From the NCBI RefSeq assembly GCF_000376805.1, contig NZ_AQXT01000002.1:1240001-1304000 (forward strand): a stretch of 64,000 bases of DNA, written 5' to 3'. Of the stretch, positions 1 to 7,151 are shown one piece after another. Source of the stretch: Henriciella marina DSM 19595. GTDB lineage: Bacteria; Pseudomonadota; Alphaproteobacteria; Caulobacterales; Hyphomonadaceae. Below the pieces are notes generated by a model, which saw nothing but the letters and a program-made list of their open reading frames with translations, did not search any database and was not told the DNA's origin. The translations under genes and the position numbers were made by a program. The first letter of the stretch is position 1. Every line of letters begins with the position of its first letter.

Positions 1-443
1 ATACCGCTTACCGTTCCAAGCGAGGGCCCAACCAGAGATGTATCAAGAAGCAGGACCGCCAGCAGGCTGCCAACCAGCCCGAGCAGCGCGAAGATGCAGG
101 CTTCCACAGCATGGGACTTCCAGCCAAAGGCCAGCGTGTAGAGCGGCGCGAGAGCGACCAGCAGCAATGCGGGTGAGGTTATACCGCCAGAGAGGGTGAT
201 GATCCCCGCCGTGAAAACGATCCAGGGGAAGATGGCGACGGCGAACTTACGCCCGAAAGGCCAGCGTTTCCCCCTTAGCGCGACCAGTATGGTCAGCGCG
301 GCTGGCAGCGCAGCGCCTGCGAAAAGGGCCGTCGCCGGTAGCTCGTCCAGCCCACCCCGTACACCTGCAATCGCCGCAGCGAGCGCGGAGATAATCCAGA
401 TCAGGGATGCAATTGTGACAGTTTGTTTAGGCACTATGTTCAT
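1..443 (-). CDS. Membrane protein, N-terminal part (possible sensor histidine kinase)
   Basis: An open frame of 147 codons starts at an ATG (443) and runs off the left edge without a stop. The visible part is almost wholly hydrophobic, with about five membrane helices separated by short Arg/Lys/Trp-rich loops (for example RGKRWPFGRK). Membrane-sensing regions of this kind are common at the N-terminus of alphaproteobacterial sensor kinases of the DivJ/PleC type, but no kinase domain is visible, so that is only a guess. It could equally be a transporter or an integral membrane enzyme. It is divergent from the secreted-protein gene at 581, and a perfect inverted repeat lies just upstream of its start. 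Confidence 0.6.
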   Translation of the reverse strand, partial: MNIVPKQTVTIASLIWIISALAAAIAGVRGGLDELPATALFAGAALPAALTILVALRGKRWPFGRKFAVAIFPWIVFTAGIITLSGGITSPALLLVALAPLYTLAFGWKSHAVEACIFALLGLVGSLLAVLLLDTSLVGPSLGTVSG

Positions 444-456
444 CTGCCGGTTAGAT

Positions 457-480
457 TTCACCTGCATTCTGGCAGGTGAA
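457..480. promoter_or_regulatory. 9-bp perfect inverted repeat between divergent genes
   Basis: TTCACCTGC and GCAGGTGAA are exact reverse complements separated by six bases, 14 to 37 bases upstream of the minus-strand start at 443. A further TTCACCT occurs near 511. There is no T-run after it, so an operator or 5' leader hairpin is more likely than a terminator. No regulator can be assigned. Confidence 0.4.
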
Positions 481-580
481 GAATTCAAGTTGAGTCGCCT
501 GCCTGTTTCACCTTAGACTAAGACCTGTAGCGCGAGAATGATAGAGCGAGCCTGACGCGACGCTCTTCGAGGAAACCAGA

Positions 581-1630
581 ATGAAAACCGGACGGATTCA
601 CGCAACACTTACCGCAGGACTCTTCCTGGCTCTCTCTGCAACAGCGCAGGAGACAACGCCCACCGATACAGCGCAACCGGCCTCTGCCGAAGCGGCGACC
701 ATCAGGCCGTTTTCGATAACCCCGGCGCCTGATCCTCTCTCCTCGGCCGCCGCCGTGTACGCGACCTATCAGGGCGATGTGACCGAGCTTGAGCAGAATG
801 AATTCGATGATGTCGACTCCATTCAGACGGCTCTGACCGATCTTGGCAGCCAGAATGCCGAACAGCTTTCGCGCGGCTGGATTGCCTATTCGGCGCTTGT
901 CGCCTCGCAGAACCCGGAGTTCCGCGCAGCTGTTCGCGACATTGAAGGCTATTACGGACGCGATGCCCTGGTGCGCGGCCTCCAGAATGATGTGCGCTAT
1001 GCGCGTAATCTTCATGGTGGTTCAACGGCCGTCAGCGCGGCGCTCAATGCTGGCGCGGCAGATGCGCAGCGGCTCCAGTCCACGGCCGAGCTTGTCAAGG
1101 AACAGGCCTACAGCCTGCAGGCGTTTGGCTGGGCAAAGGGGCGGCTGGGCGATTCCGGTGCGATCGCCACAAAACTTCGCGCTGATTCCCTCGTCGGGCG
1201 CACCGCAAGCAATGATATGACGACAGCGTTCCGCGCGCCGGATTTCGGGTCTGTCCTTTCCAGCGCAGGGCGCACGGGCGCCCCCTCTGTCTGGCGCAGT
1301 GTCAGCAATGCGGCCGGGCAGATCCGCGGTGTAAATATCAGCACTGGTCTTTCCGATGGCACACGCCGGCGCGTCGCCCCCGGCAGTGAACAGGTCGCCG
1401 ACAAGATCGCAACGCTGGCCGCCTACCGCGTCCTTGGGGGCGAAGGCGGCGCAGCGGCGCCGGTTCAGAGCGCCATGTCCGAAAGCCAGACGACAGGCTG
1501 TATCAACATGGCCCAGCTCAACCTGCAGCAATGCATCGCGGCGACGCACCAGCATTTCGAAGTGCCATTCTGCCTTGGCGAGCATGCGCTTGCTGAGATT
1601 GGCAGTTGCATCGCCAAGGTCAGTAATTAG
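581..1630 (+). CDS. Secreted protein of unknown function
   Basis: 349 residues with a clear Sec signal peptide (basic start, hydrophobic core, cleavage probably after ATAQ near residue 23). The mature part is Ala/Gly/Ser/Gln-rich and looks mainly helical. The last 45 residues hold four cysteines (in GCIN, QQCIA, PFCLG and GSCIA) that could form disulfides in the periplasm. I recognise no domain. The gene stands alone between a divergent promoter region and a terminator-like hairpin at about 1653-1687. The frame is convincing from its signal peptide and codon use; the function is open. Confidence 0.75.
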   Translation: MKTGRIHATLTAGLFLALSATAQETTPTDTAQPASAEAATIRPFSITPAPDPLSSAAAVYATYQGDVTELEQNEFDDVDSIQTALTDLGSQNAEQLSRGWIAYSALVASQNPEFRAAVRDIEGYYGRDALVRGLQNDVRYARNLHGGSTAVSAALNAGAADAQRLQSTAELVKEQAYSLQAFGWAKGRLGDSGAIATKLRADSLVGRTASNDMTTAFRAPDFGSVLSSAGRTGAPSVWRSVSNAAGQIRGVNISTGLSDGTRRRVAPGSEQVADKIATLAAYRVLGGEGGAAAPVQSAMSESQTTGCINMAQLNLQQCIAATHQHFEVPFCLGEHALAEIGSCIAKVSN

Positions 1631-1652
1631 GATTGCAGATATTCAATCTCTC

Positions 1653-1687
1653 ACCCCGTCACCCAACTGGGAGGCGGGGTTTTCTTT
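1653..1687 (+). terminator. Probable intrinsic terminator
   Basis: An imperfect GC-rich hairpin (ACCCCGTC-ACCC pairing with GGAGGCGGGGT) is followed by TTTTCTTTT, directly after the stop of the secreted-protein gene and before sufE. Confidence 0.55.
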
Positions 1688-1714
1688 TGCCTTCAGTTGC
1701 CCCAAATCACCCCC

Positions 1715-2140
1715 ATGACAGTTGAAGAACGCGCAAAAGACATTTCCGCCGAGTTCGAGTTCCTTGATGATTGGGAGACGCGTTACGCGCACATCATCGA
1801 TATGGGGAAGGCGAACCCGGCCCTCGCCCCTGATGAGCGAACCGAAGAGACCCGGGTGCGCGGCTGCGCCTCCCAGGTCTGGATGGTCATCGATGAGGAA
1901 GAAGAAGACCGTTTGCGGATCCGGGCAGAATCCGATGCGCTTATCGTGTCGGGCCTTATCGCCATACTGATCCGGCTCTATTCCGATGCCCCCGCGGGCG
2001 ACATCGCCGCCTTCGACGCCCTCGCCTTCTTTGATGAGATCGGCGTCAGTGAAGCCCTCTCGGCCCAGCGCTCCAACGGGCTTGCGTCCATGCTGGAGCG
2101 TATCAAGTCAGTTGCAGGCTCTGAAGCTGGCGCGGGCTGA
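1715..2140 (+). CDS. sufE: SufE-family sulfur-acceptor protein
   Basis: 141 residues, the usual SufE length. SufE takes persulfide sulfur from the cysteine desulfurase SufS for Fe-S cluster assembly. The family hallmark is present: an Arg-Gly-Cys motif in VRGCASQVW near residue 50 carries the catalytic Cys, preceded by the ERTEETRVRGC segment typical of the family. I chose the ATG at 1715 because homologues begin close to this point; a TTG six codons earlier is unlikely. No other suf gene is adjacent. Its 3' end overlaps the convergent DnaA-like gene by 38 bases. Confidence 0.9.
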   Translation: MTVEERAKDISAEFEFLDDWETRYAHIIDMGKANPALAPDERTEETRVRGCASQVWMVIDEEEEDRLRIRAESDALIVSGLIAILIRLYSDAPAGDIAAFDALAFFDEIGVSEALSAQRSNGLASMLERIKSVAGSEAGAG

Positions 2141-2486
2141 GCGACAGGTCTCTTTGATGCTGGCCAATGTCCGCGGCCGATTTCAGCGTCTGCTCCAGCT
2201 CGTCCAGCCACTCATCGACGCCTGGATCATCTCGCAGATCCTCTATCTTGTGGCAGCCATGCGCAACGGTCGATCTGTCCCGATCAAGGGCCGATGCAAC
2301 GCGCGCCAGGCTCATGCCGAGGCCAACGTGCGAAAGGTACATCGCCACCTGCCGGGCCCTGACGATATGATGATCGCGCCTCGATGATGCGAGGATAACC
2401 TCGGCGGGTATCTGCAGTGCATAGCCGGTGAGACCGACAGCCAGACGCACACTGTGCTCGTCCTGCAGCCTGTTCTTTGTGTTCAT
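2103..2486 (-). CDS. Stand-alone DnaA domain IV-like DNA-binding protein
   Basis: 127 residues. Residues about 40-90 match the C-terminal DNA-binding domain of DnaA: a helix beginning RARQVAMYL, then a helix-turn-helix ending DRDRSTVAHGCHKIEDL, which corresponds to the DnaA signature (RDHTTV.HAC.KIE). There is no AAA+ ATPase domain or domain I, so it is not the initiator itself. The start has a good AGGAG ribosome site. It might compete for or modulate DnaA boxes or act as a separate regulator; that is inference. The 3' end overlaps the sufE 3' end. Confidence 0.75.
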   Translation of the reverse strand: MNTKNRLQDEHSVRLAVGLTGYALQIPAEVILASSRRDHHIVRARQVAMYLSHVGLGMSLARVASALDRDRSTVAHGCHKIEDLRDDPGVDEWLDELEQTLKSAADIGQHQRDLSLSPRQLQSLQLT

Positions 2487-2537
2487 GTCCTACTCCTCTG
2501 TCTGAAGCATCCCACCTTAGGGCGAATGACAGAGGTG

Positions 2538-2673
2538 TAGGATATTTTTCCTATTTACGGAAATTATTCTCTGTGGACTAAGCGGCGACGGCCCGTCCCG
2601 CGGTCGGATGGAATGAGAAGATTGACCGGTACTCGCGCGGCTTCTTCCGGCGGATAATATCGTGGCAGAGCAA
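2538..2673. repeat. 136-bp direct repeat, copy 1
   Basis: This segment is repeated at 3734-3869 in the same orientation with four mismatches. It begins with TAGGATATTTTTCC and contains the last 32 codons of the PAS gene at 3774-4274. The copies bracket an IS remnant and passenger genes. Confidence 0.9.
2578..2673 (-). pseudogene. 3' fragment of a PAS_5 gene (duplicate)
   Basis: In the minus frame this fragment encodes the same C-terminal peptide as the intact PAS gene at 3774 (ending HPTAGRAVAA) and stops at the equivalent TAG. It is cut off at 2673, where similarity ends and transposase sequence begins. No start or sensor domain remains, so it is a remnant. Confidence 0.8.
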
Positions 2674-2834
2674 CAAGGCTGGCCTATCAGCATTGCATGA
2701 CAGAGTTCGACTTCCGTTATGACCGTCCCACGAAGCTCGGCATCAATGACGAGGAGCGTCACAACCAGCTCCCCAAGTCAGTGGCAGGCAAGCGCCTGAC
2801 CTTTCGGCGGACTGGTGAAGCCGCGCTCGCCTAA
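2673..2834 (+). pseudogene. IS1595-type transposase, C-terminal remnant
   Basis: An open frame of about 50 codons ends at TAA 2832-2834. The peptide (TEFDFRYD, LGINDEERH, VAGKRLTFRRTG) matches the C-terminus of IS1595-family DDE transposases, whose ends usually read EF.FRYN ... G.RLTYR. The N-terminal two thirds with the DDE residues is missing, so the element cannot move by itself. The truncation point coincides with the end of repeat copy 1. Confidence 0.7.
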
Positions 2835-2851
2835 GCAAAAGGCATGCGCCT

Positions 2852-3046
2852 TCACGTGCTACCGCAAACGTGAGAAAATCGAGAATCGCGACGACGACGC
2901 TTGAGGGGATCGATCGGTCCCATCTTGCGCCGTCTCTCGGACTCACGCTTAGATTTCGTCTTGCCTTTTACGTCCTCTTGCGGCTTGGGCTTGCTGTCCA
3001 TCAGCCGTTTGAGGGTGTCGTTAAACTCGCTCTCGGGGTCCGTCAT
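2852..3046 (-). CDS. Small charged hypothetical protein (IS passenger)
   Basis: 64 residues, strongly basic, beginning MTDPESEFNDTLKRLMDSKP. Small Asp/Glu-Phe-x-x-x-L-x-R-x-L proteins of this kind are common near insertion sequences in alphaproteobacteria. The start codon overlaps the start codon of the opposite HEPN-like gene (shared bases 3045-3046). Function unknown. The Arg-rich tail may have been altered by rearrangement. Confidence 0.45.
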   Translation of the reverse strand: MTDPESEFNDTLKRLMDSKPKPQEDVKGKTKSKRESERRRKMGPIDPLKRRRRDSRFSHVCGST

Positions 3047-3617
3047 GCCGAAACAGTATCCTTATTATATGCCAACGCTATCAGATCGGCCCCTGCCTGA
3101 CGACATACTGGTGCAAATAGCCAAAATAGTTCGGCAGTTTTCCGAATTTGAGTTCGTACTCAACCTTCACCTTTGCCAGCTTACAAATCTGATGCCTTAT
3201 CAGCTTGATGCCCTTATTGGCACGACCTCTCTCTCGAGACGGATTAGTATGGCCAGAAAACTAGCGGCCCTACGAGATGAAGACGTCTTCACCAGGCTGC
3301 AAGACGATTTTTTCAAAACGGGCTTTCGGCAGGTGCAGAGCATTCGAAACCATGTTGCGCACGGCACATACATCGGCACCAGTGTTGAGAAGGGTGTGAA
3401 CTTTTATTACTTCCTGACCCAATCTACGACTACCGATACCAAGGATCGAATAGCCAGCGTTGTGGAGTGCCTTGGAGAAAACGCTATTAAGAATGCGGCA
3501 GACTACTGCCAGGCTAATTTCCCGCTTTTTCAAGATGCGATGAACTTAAAGCCATTTCGCGAAAAACTTCTTCAAGAAGGTCTCCAACGGCACCGTAAGG
3601 CACATCCCACCCGTTGA
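3045..3617 (+). CDS. HEPN-like hypothetical protein (IS passenger)
   Basis: 190 residues, helical, and visibly less GC-rich than its neighbours, which suggests transfer. Near residues 101-106 it has RNHVAH, which fits the R-x4-H motif of HEPN-superfamily RNases. HEPN proteins are often toxins or abortive-infection nucleases. The family assignment is inferred from this motif and the helical character. No obvious ribosome site precedes the ATG at 3045, and Met at 3069 is an alternative start. The 3' end overlaps the convergent 66-residue gene, a possible partner or antitoxin. Confidence 0.55.
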   Translation: MPKQYPYYMPTLSDRPLPDDILVQIAKIVRQFSEFEFVLNLHLCQLTNLMPYQLDALIGTTSLSRRISMARKLAALRDEDVFTRLQDDFFKTGFRQVQSIRNHVAHGTYIGTSVEKGVNFYYFLTQSTTTDTKDRIASVVECLGENAIKNAADYCQANFPLFQDAMNLKPFREKLLQEGLQRHRKAHPTR

Positions 3618-3714
3618 GGATGCAGAAGCGCTTAACGCCTGCCTCAATCATCTCTTCTGTAACATCAATTTCCTGTACCGGCCTGACGCCGTCTTCTATA
3701 TCCGAATCACACAT
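3514..3714 (-). CDS. Small acidic hypothetical protein (IS passenger)
   Basis: 66 residues, including IDVTEEMIEAGVKRF and LLEEVFREM. Short proteins with a VT.EMI.AG .. EV.REM pattern recur in alphaproteobacterial accessory regions, and this one reads as a real gene. Its last 34 codons overlap the end of the HEPN-like gene on the other strand. Function unknown. Confidence 0.55.
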   Translation of the reverse strand: MCDSDIEDGVRPVQEIDVTEEMIEAGVKRFCILNGWDVPYGAVGDLLEEVFREMALSSSHLEKAGN

Positions 3715-3733
3715 GCTTTGTCACATATACAAT

Positions 3734-3869
3734 TAGGATATTTTTCCTATTTACGGAAATTATTCTTTGTGGACTAAGCGGCGACGGCCCGTCCCGCGGT
3801 CGGATGGAACGAGAAAATTGACCGGTACTCGCGCGGCTTCTTGCGGCGGATAATATCGTGGCAGAGCAA
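3734..3869. repeat. 136-bp direct repeat, copy 2
   Basis: About 97% identical to 2538-2673. This copy is in the ancestral context, since the PAS reading frame continues through its end. Confidence 0.9.
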
Positions 3870-4274
3870 GAGCGCAGGCGCGGTGTCTTCTTCAAAGGCA
3901 CGCAGTGGCAGGCGCAGCCAGGCGTGATGCCGATCGCCGAGATCTGCGATGCCCTGGTCTGGTCTGTTATCTTTCGTGAAAGTTCCGCGGCCGGTCTGCC
4001 AGATGCTCGCAAATTCATCTGGAAGCTCATCGAGCCGCTTGCCGCGCATATCGGCGCCGATCAGCTGCCTCAGCTGCGTGCCCACTAGCCGGAACGTCGC
4101 CGCCCCGGCCCCATCAAGCGCCAGAATTGAAATGCTGCCGAGATGAGCCCTGAGCGCGCCCGGATCGATGTCGCTGCGGCTTGGCGCCAGCGCATCCCCT
4201 CGTCTCGACGTCCAGTAATCGACGATCTCATTCTGTGCGTCGATCAACCATCTAATATCCGATTGACTCTTCAT
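3774..4274 (-). CDS. PAS_5-family PAS domain protein
   Basis: 166 residues. The order WLIDAQNEIVDYW ... LGSISILAL ... FRLVGTQL ... DMRGKRLDEL is typical of the single-domain PAS_5 family (PF07310) common in alphaproteobacteria, which carries a PAS fold without an output domain. I chose Met at 4274 because family members begin with a short lead before the Asp-Ala-Gln segment; a start at 4361 would add 29 atypical residues. Its 3' 32 codons are duplicated at 2578. Ligand and role are unknown. Confidence 0.75.
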   Translation of the reverse strand: MKSQSDIRWLIDAQNEIVDYWTSRRGDALAPSRSDIDPGALRAHLGSISILALDGAGAATFRLVGTQLRQLIGADMRGKRLDELPDEFASIWQTGRGTFTKDNRPDQGIADLGDRHHAWLRLPLRAFEEDTAPALLLCHDIIRRKKPREYRSIFSFHPTAGRAVAA

Positions 4275-4438
4275 CGTCAGCCACCCCAAGCGATTCGATA
4301 GAATCAGCTGTGTCTGAATTCGATTCGCGCCGCAAGAGTCCAGAAACAAAAAATTAACCAAGCCTAACGAAATATTTCATTTCGCAAGCGCAACGATGTT
4401 GATCAACAGTATTCGGTAAGTCGGGTGCGATTAACGGC

Positions 4439-4852
4439 TTATTTCTTGCCGGTTCCGAGACCCATCTTCTTGGCAAGCTGGGAACGCTTGCGCGCATAGC
4501 TTGGCGCAACCATCGGATAATCAAACGGCAGGCCCCATTTCTCGCGGTACTCGTCCGGCGTCATGTCATACTTGGCGCGGAGGTGACGCTTCAGGGATTT
4601 GAACTTCTTGCCGTCTTCAAGGCAGATCAGATAATCGTCGGTGACGGACTTCTTCACCGGAATGGCAGGCTTGGCTTCAGGCGCCTGCTTCTCTTCGACA
4701 GAGAGGCCGTTCAGTGCTGCGTGGACATTCCGGATGAGGCCGGCAAGGTCACCGCTCTGAACCGGGTTATTGCTGACATAGGCCGCAACGATTTCGGTGG
4801 TCAGTTCCAGTGTATCAGTTGCCGCGATGCTCTTCTCGGTATCCGTATCCAC
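4439..4852 (-). CDS. mucR: MucR/Ros-family transcriptional regulator
   Basis: 137 residues. MucR proteins are H-NS-like, AT-preferring DNA-binding regulators of surface, motility and cell-cycle genes in alphaproteobacteria. The C-terminal half carries the family core: DYLICLEDGKKFKSLKRHL, then MTPDEYREKWGLP, then DYPMVAPSYA, then LAKKMGLG. The zinc-finger site is degenerate: the second Cys is Asp (as in many MucR) and the position of the last His holds Lys-Tyr (HLRAKY). A good AGGAG site precedes the start. It sits between the PAS gene and the Mrp operon, all on the minus strand. Confidence 0.93.
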   Translation of the reverse strand: MDTDTEKSIAATDTLELTTEIVAAYVSNNPVQSGDLAGLIRNVHAALNGLSVEEKQAPEAKPAIPVKKSVTDDYLICLEDGKKFKSLKRHLRAKYDMTPDEYREKWGLPFDYPMVAPSYARKRSQLAKKMGLGTGKK

Positions 4853-5022
4853 GCCTTACTCCTTTATGCTTCAACCGAACTAAATCCATTAAATTCAGTT
4901 GAGTTCCAAGTACACTCAAATAAGCACAGCTGGAGCAAGTAGAGGACCCGGCAAAGTCCGTCCCTGATCTATATCAATATCACTGTCACAACCGGCAATC
5001 CGGCCCCGTGTACTGGGCCTCG

Positions 5023-6771
5023 TCACCTGATGAAGAAGGCAACCAGCAGGGCAAGCCCGAGCAGCACTGCTGTCCAGATGGCCATGCCATTATAGAGCCC
5101 GCCAGAGGCCAGCGTGCCACGCGGGCTGAACGCTGCCTCCAGCCTTGAGAAGCTACGCGAGGCCACATTGCCGAAGACGCCGGTGAGACCTGCCCCAACC
5201 TTCGTCCAGACCTTGCCCGCCCAGACCGCCAGGCCATAGCCAGCCTTGCGGTAGATGATGTCGGTATCGATGATGATACCGCGTTTTTCGGGCGGATAGG
5301 CGCCAAAGCGCTGCAGCAGGGCGAAGGCGAAGACGGCAAGTACGAGCAGTTGCATCTGCGTCAGGATATGATCGCCGGTATATGGCTCGTAGCGGACCGT
5401 GTACGGGTCGCTGGCATAGGGCAGGATCGAGTAGAGCCAGTTGAAGCCAAAGCCCGGGAAGAAGGCCGGGAGGCCAACGGCCACACAGATGAAGGCGGCA
5501 AGGCCCATGGCGACGAGCATGTTGAACGGCGCTTCCTTGGGCCGCTTGCCGCTATCATGGCCGAAGAAGGCAAAATACGGGATCTTGATGCCCGAATGCT
5601 CCAGCACGCCGGCCGACGCGAAAAGCAGCATCAGCCATGGGATCACAAAGCCGGTCCCGGCAACGGCGCTCATCGTCAGCGATTTCGAGACGAAGCCGGA
5701 GAAGAGCGGGAAGGCCGAGATGGAGGCCGCCCCGACCAGACAGAAGACGGTCGTCCACGGCATGGTCCGGAAAAGACCGCCAAGCTCTGTCGCCTTGGCT
5801 GTGCCCGTCCGGTAGAGAACGGCGCCCACGCTCATGAACAGGAGCGACTTGTACATGATGTGGCAGAAGGCGTGCGCAGCCGCGCCGTTGAGCGCCAGAG
5901 GCGTCCCCACGCCGATTGCACAGACCATGAAGCCAAGCTGGTTGTTGAGCGAGAAGGACAGCACCTTGCGAAGGTCGTTCTCAACCACCGCAAAGAAGAC
6001 CGGATAGACGGTCATGATTGCGCCGATCCAGATCAGGCTCTGCTCACCCGCGAACGTCCGGGCCAGGGCATAGATGGCAAGCTTGGTCGTGAACGCCGAA
6101 AGGATCACGGTGCCCACCACAGTCGCCTTTGGATAAGCGTCCGCGAGCCAGGTATGAAGGAAGGGGAAGCCCGCCTTGATACCGAAGGCCAGGAAGACAA
6201 GCAGGACGCCCGGATTGCCAAGCTCCAGCGCGCGAATGCTCATATCGCCGGTGTCGAAATAGATCTGCATCGCCCCGAAGAGCAGCAGCACGCCCGAAAG
6301 GACATGCAGGCCGAGATAGCGCATGCCAGCCTTGTAGGCGGCGCTCGTCCCGGACCTGAAGATCAGGAAAACCGACGTGATCGCCGTCAGTTCCCAGAAG
6401 ACAAACAGGCTGATGAAGTCGCCGCAGAACGCCGCAGCCACCGCCGCGCCCATATAGGACAGGCCCATCGAATCCTCGAGCTGGCTGTCCTGATGGAGGG
6501 CGTAGATCGCGTTGATAAAGGCCGCGATGAGGAAAGCGAGACCGAAGATAAAGGAAAGCGAATCAACGCGGTAAAGCACCATATCGAAGCCGAGCACGCC
6601 AAAGCTGGCAAGATCGGTTTCACGCGGGGCCGCCAGCAGCAGCGCGGCCGCGATGAGCGGCGCAGCCAAGGCGAGGCCCTGGCGCACGCGCTGCACAGGG
6701 ATGACCGCCGCAAGACAGCCAGCCAGGATGAGCACGAGGCCCGGATTGATCGCTCCAATCAGCCCGTTCAT
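5023..6771 (-). CDS. mrpD: Mrp antiporter subunit MrpD-like (third copy)
   Basis: 582 residues with about 14 or more membrane helices; a member of the NuoL/M/N-MrpA/D proton-translocating family. Conserved proton-path residues are visible: the TM5 Glu in FVFWELTAITS, a Lys in FGIKAGFPFLHTW and another in FTTKLAIYALAR. It is the longest of the three MrpD-type subunits, with a C-terminal extension after residue 480 and a final anchor helix. It is the last gene of the operon and overlaps the upstream 127-residue gene by 4 bases. A dedicated NADH dehydrogenase role is unlikely because no hydrophilic subunits are present. Confidence 0.9.
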   Translation of the reverse strand: MNGLIGAINPGLVLILAGCLAAVIPVQRVRQGLALAAPLIAAALLLAAPRETDLASFGVLGFDMVLYRVDSLSFIFGLAFLIAAFINAIYALHQDSQLEDSMGLSYMGAAVAAAFCGDFISLFVFWELTAITSVFLIFRSGTSAAYKAGMRYLGLHVLSGVLLLFGAMQIYFDTGDMSIRALELGNPGVLLVFLAFGIKAGFPFLHTWLADAYPKATVVGTVILSAFTTKLAIYALARTFAGEQSLIWIGAIMTVYPVFFAVVENDLRKVLSFSLNNQLGFMVCAIGVGTPLALNGAAAHAFCHIMYKSLLFMSVGAVLYRTGTAKATELGGLFRTMPWTTVFCLVGAASISAFPLFSGFVSKSLTMSAVAGTGFVIPWLMLLFASAGVLEHSGIKIPYFAFFGHDSGKRPKEAPFNMLVAMGLAAFICVAVGLPAFFPGFGFNWLYSILPYASDPYTVRYEPYTGDHILTQMQLLVLAVFAFALLQRFGAYPPEKRGIIIDTDIIYRKAGYGLAVWAGKVWTKVGAGLTGVFGNVASRSFSRLEAAFSPRGTLASGGLYNGMAIWTAVLLGLALLVAFFIR

Positions 6772-7151
6772 GGGTGCGGCTCCGTTCCGGCTGGTTCATC
6801 CTCGTCTTCATAATAGTCTTCGCGCCGACGCATCAGGCGGCCGAGCGGCCAGCCGGCCAGGACGACCAGCGTAAAGGCTCCGAAGCCCCAGATGGCGTTG
6901 AAACCTGTCGTCCCGTCGATACTGAAATAGGGATGACGGAAATGCTCGCCTTCAGGCGCCAGCATTTCCAGAACCGGCTCTATGGCGATCAGGAAAATGG
7001 ACGCGGCCAGAAGCCCCCAGAACAGGGCCTTGCCTGCCCAGGGCTTGGTCGTCCAGCCGAACAGCGCCCTTGCGGCAGGCTTGGTCTGGCTCTCATCGGG
7101 CTGATGCTCGCCATGGTCGCTCATATGAGGCGGGGTTGCGTGATCGCTCAT
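6768..7151 (-). CDS. Small membrane protein within the Mrp operon
   Basis: 127 residues. A hydrophilic His-rich N-terminus (about 35 residues) is followed by two predicted membrane helices (FWGLLAASIFLIAIEPVL and IWGFGAFTLVVLAGWPLG) and an acidic tail. It overlaps both neighbours by 4 bases, so it is translated with the antiporter subunits and is very likely an accessory subunit of the complex. I do not recognise it as any standard Mrp subunit. Confidence 0.8.
   Translation of the reverse strand: MSDHATPPHMSDHGEHQPDESQTKPAARALFGWTTKPWAGKALFWGLLAASIFLIAIEPVLEMLAPEGEHFRHPYFSIDGTTGFNAIWGFGAFTLVVLAGWPLGRLMRRREDYYEDEDEPAGTEPHP

Noticed and set aside
2517-2762. 81-codon minus-strand open frame across repeat copy 1
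   Set aside because: It reads a different frame from the PAS remnant and crosses the junction with the transposase tail; an accident of the rearrangement.
2500-4300. Prophage or genomic island
   Set aside because: Only a truncated IS remnant and three small genes are seen; no integrase, phage genes or tRNA att site.
5350-6813. 487-codon plus-strand open frame within the Mrp operon
   Set aside because: Antisense to a well-supported MrpD-type subunit; its product is a charged, low-complexity sequence without any family likeness.
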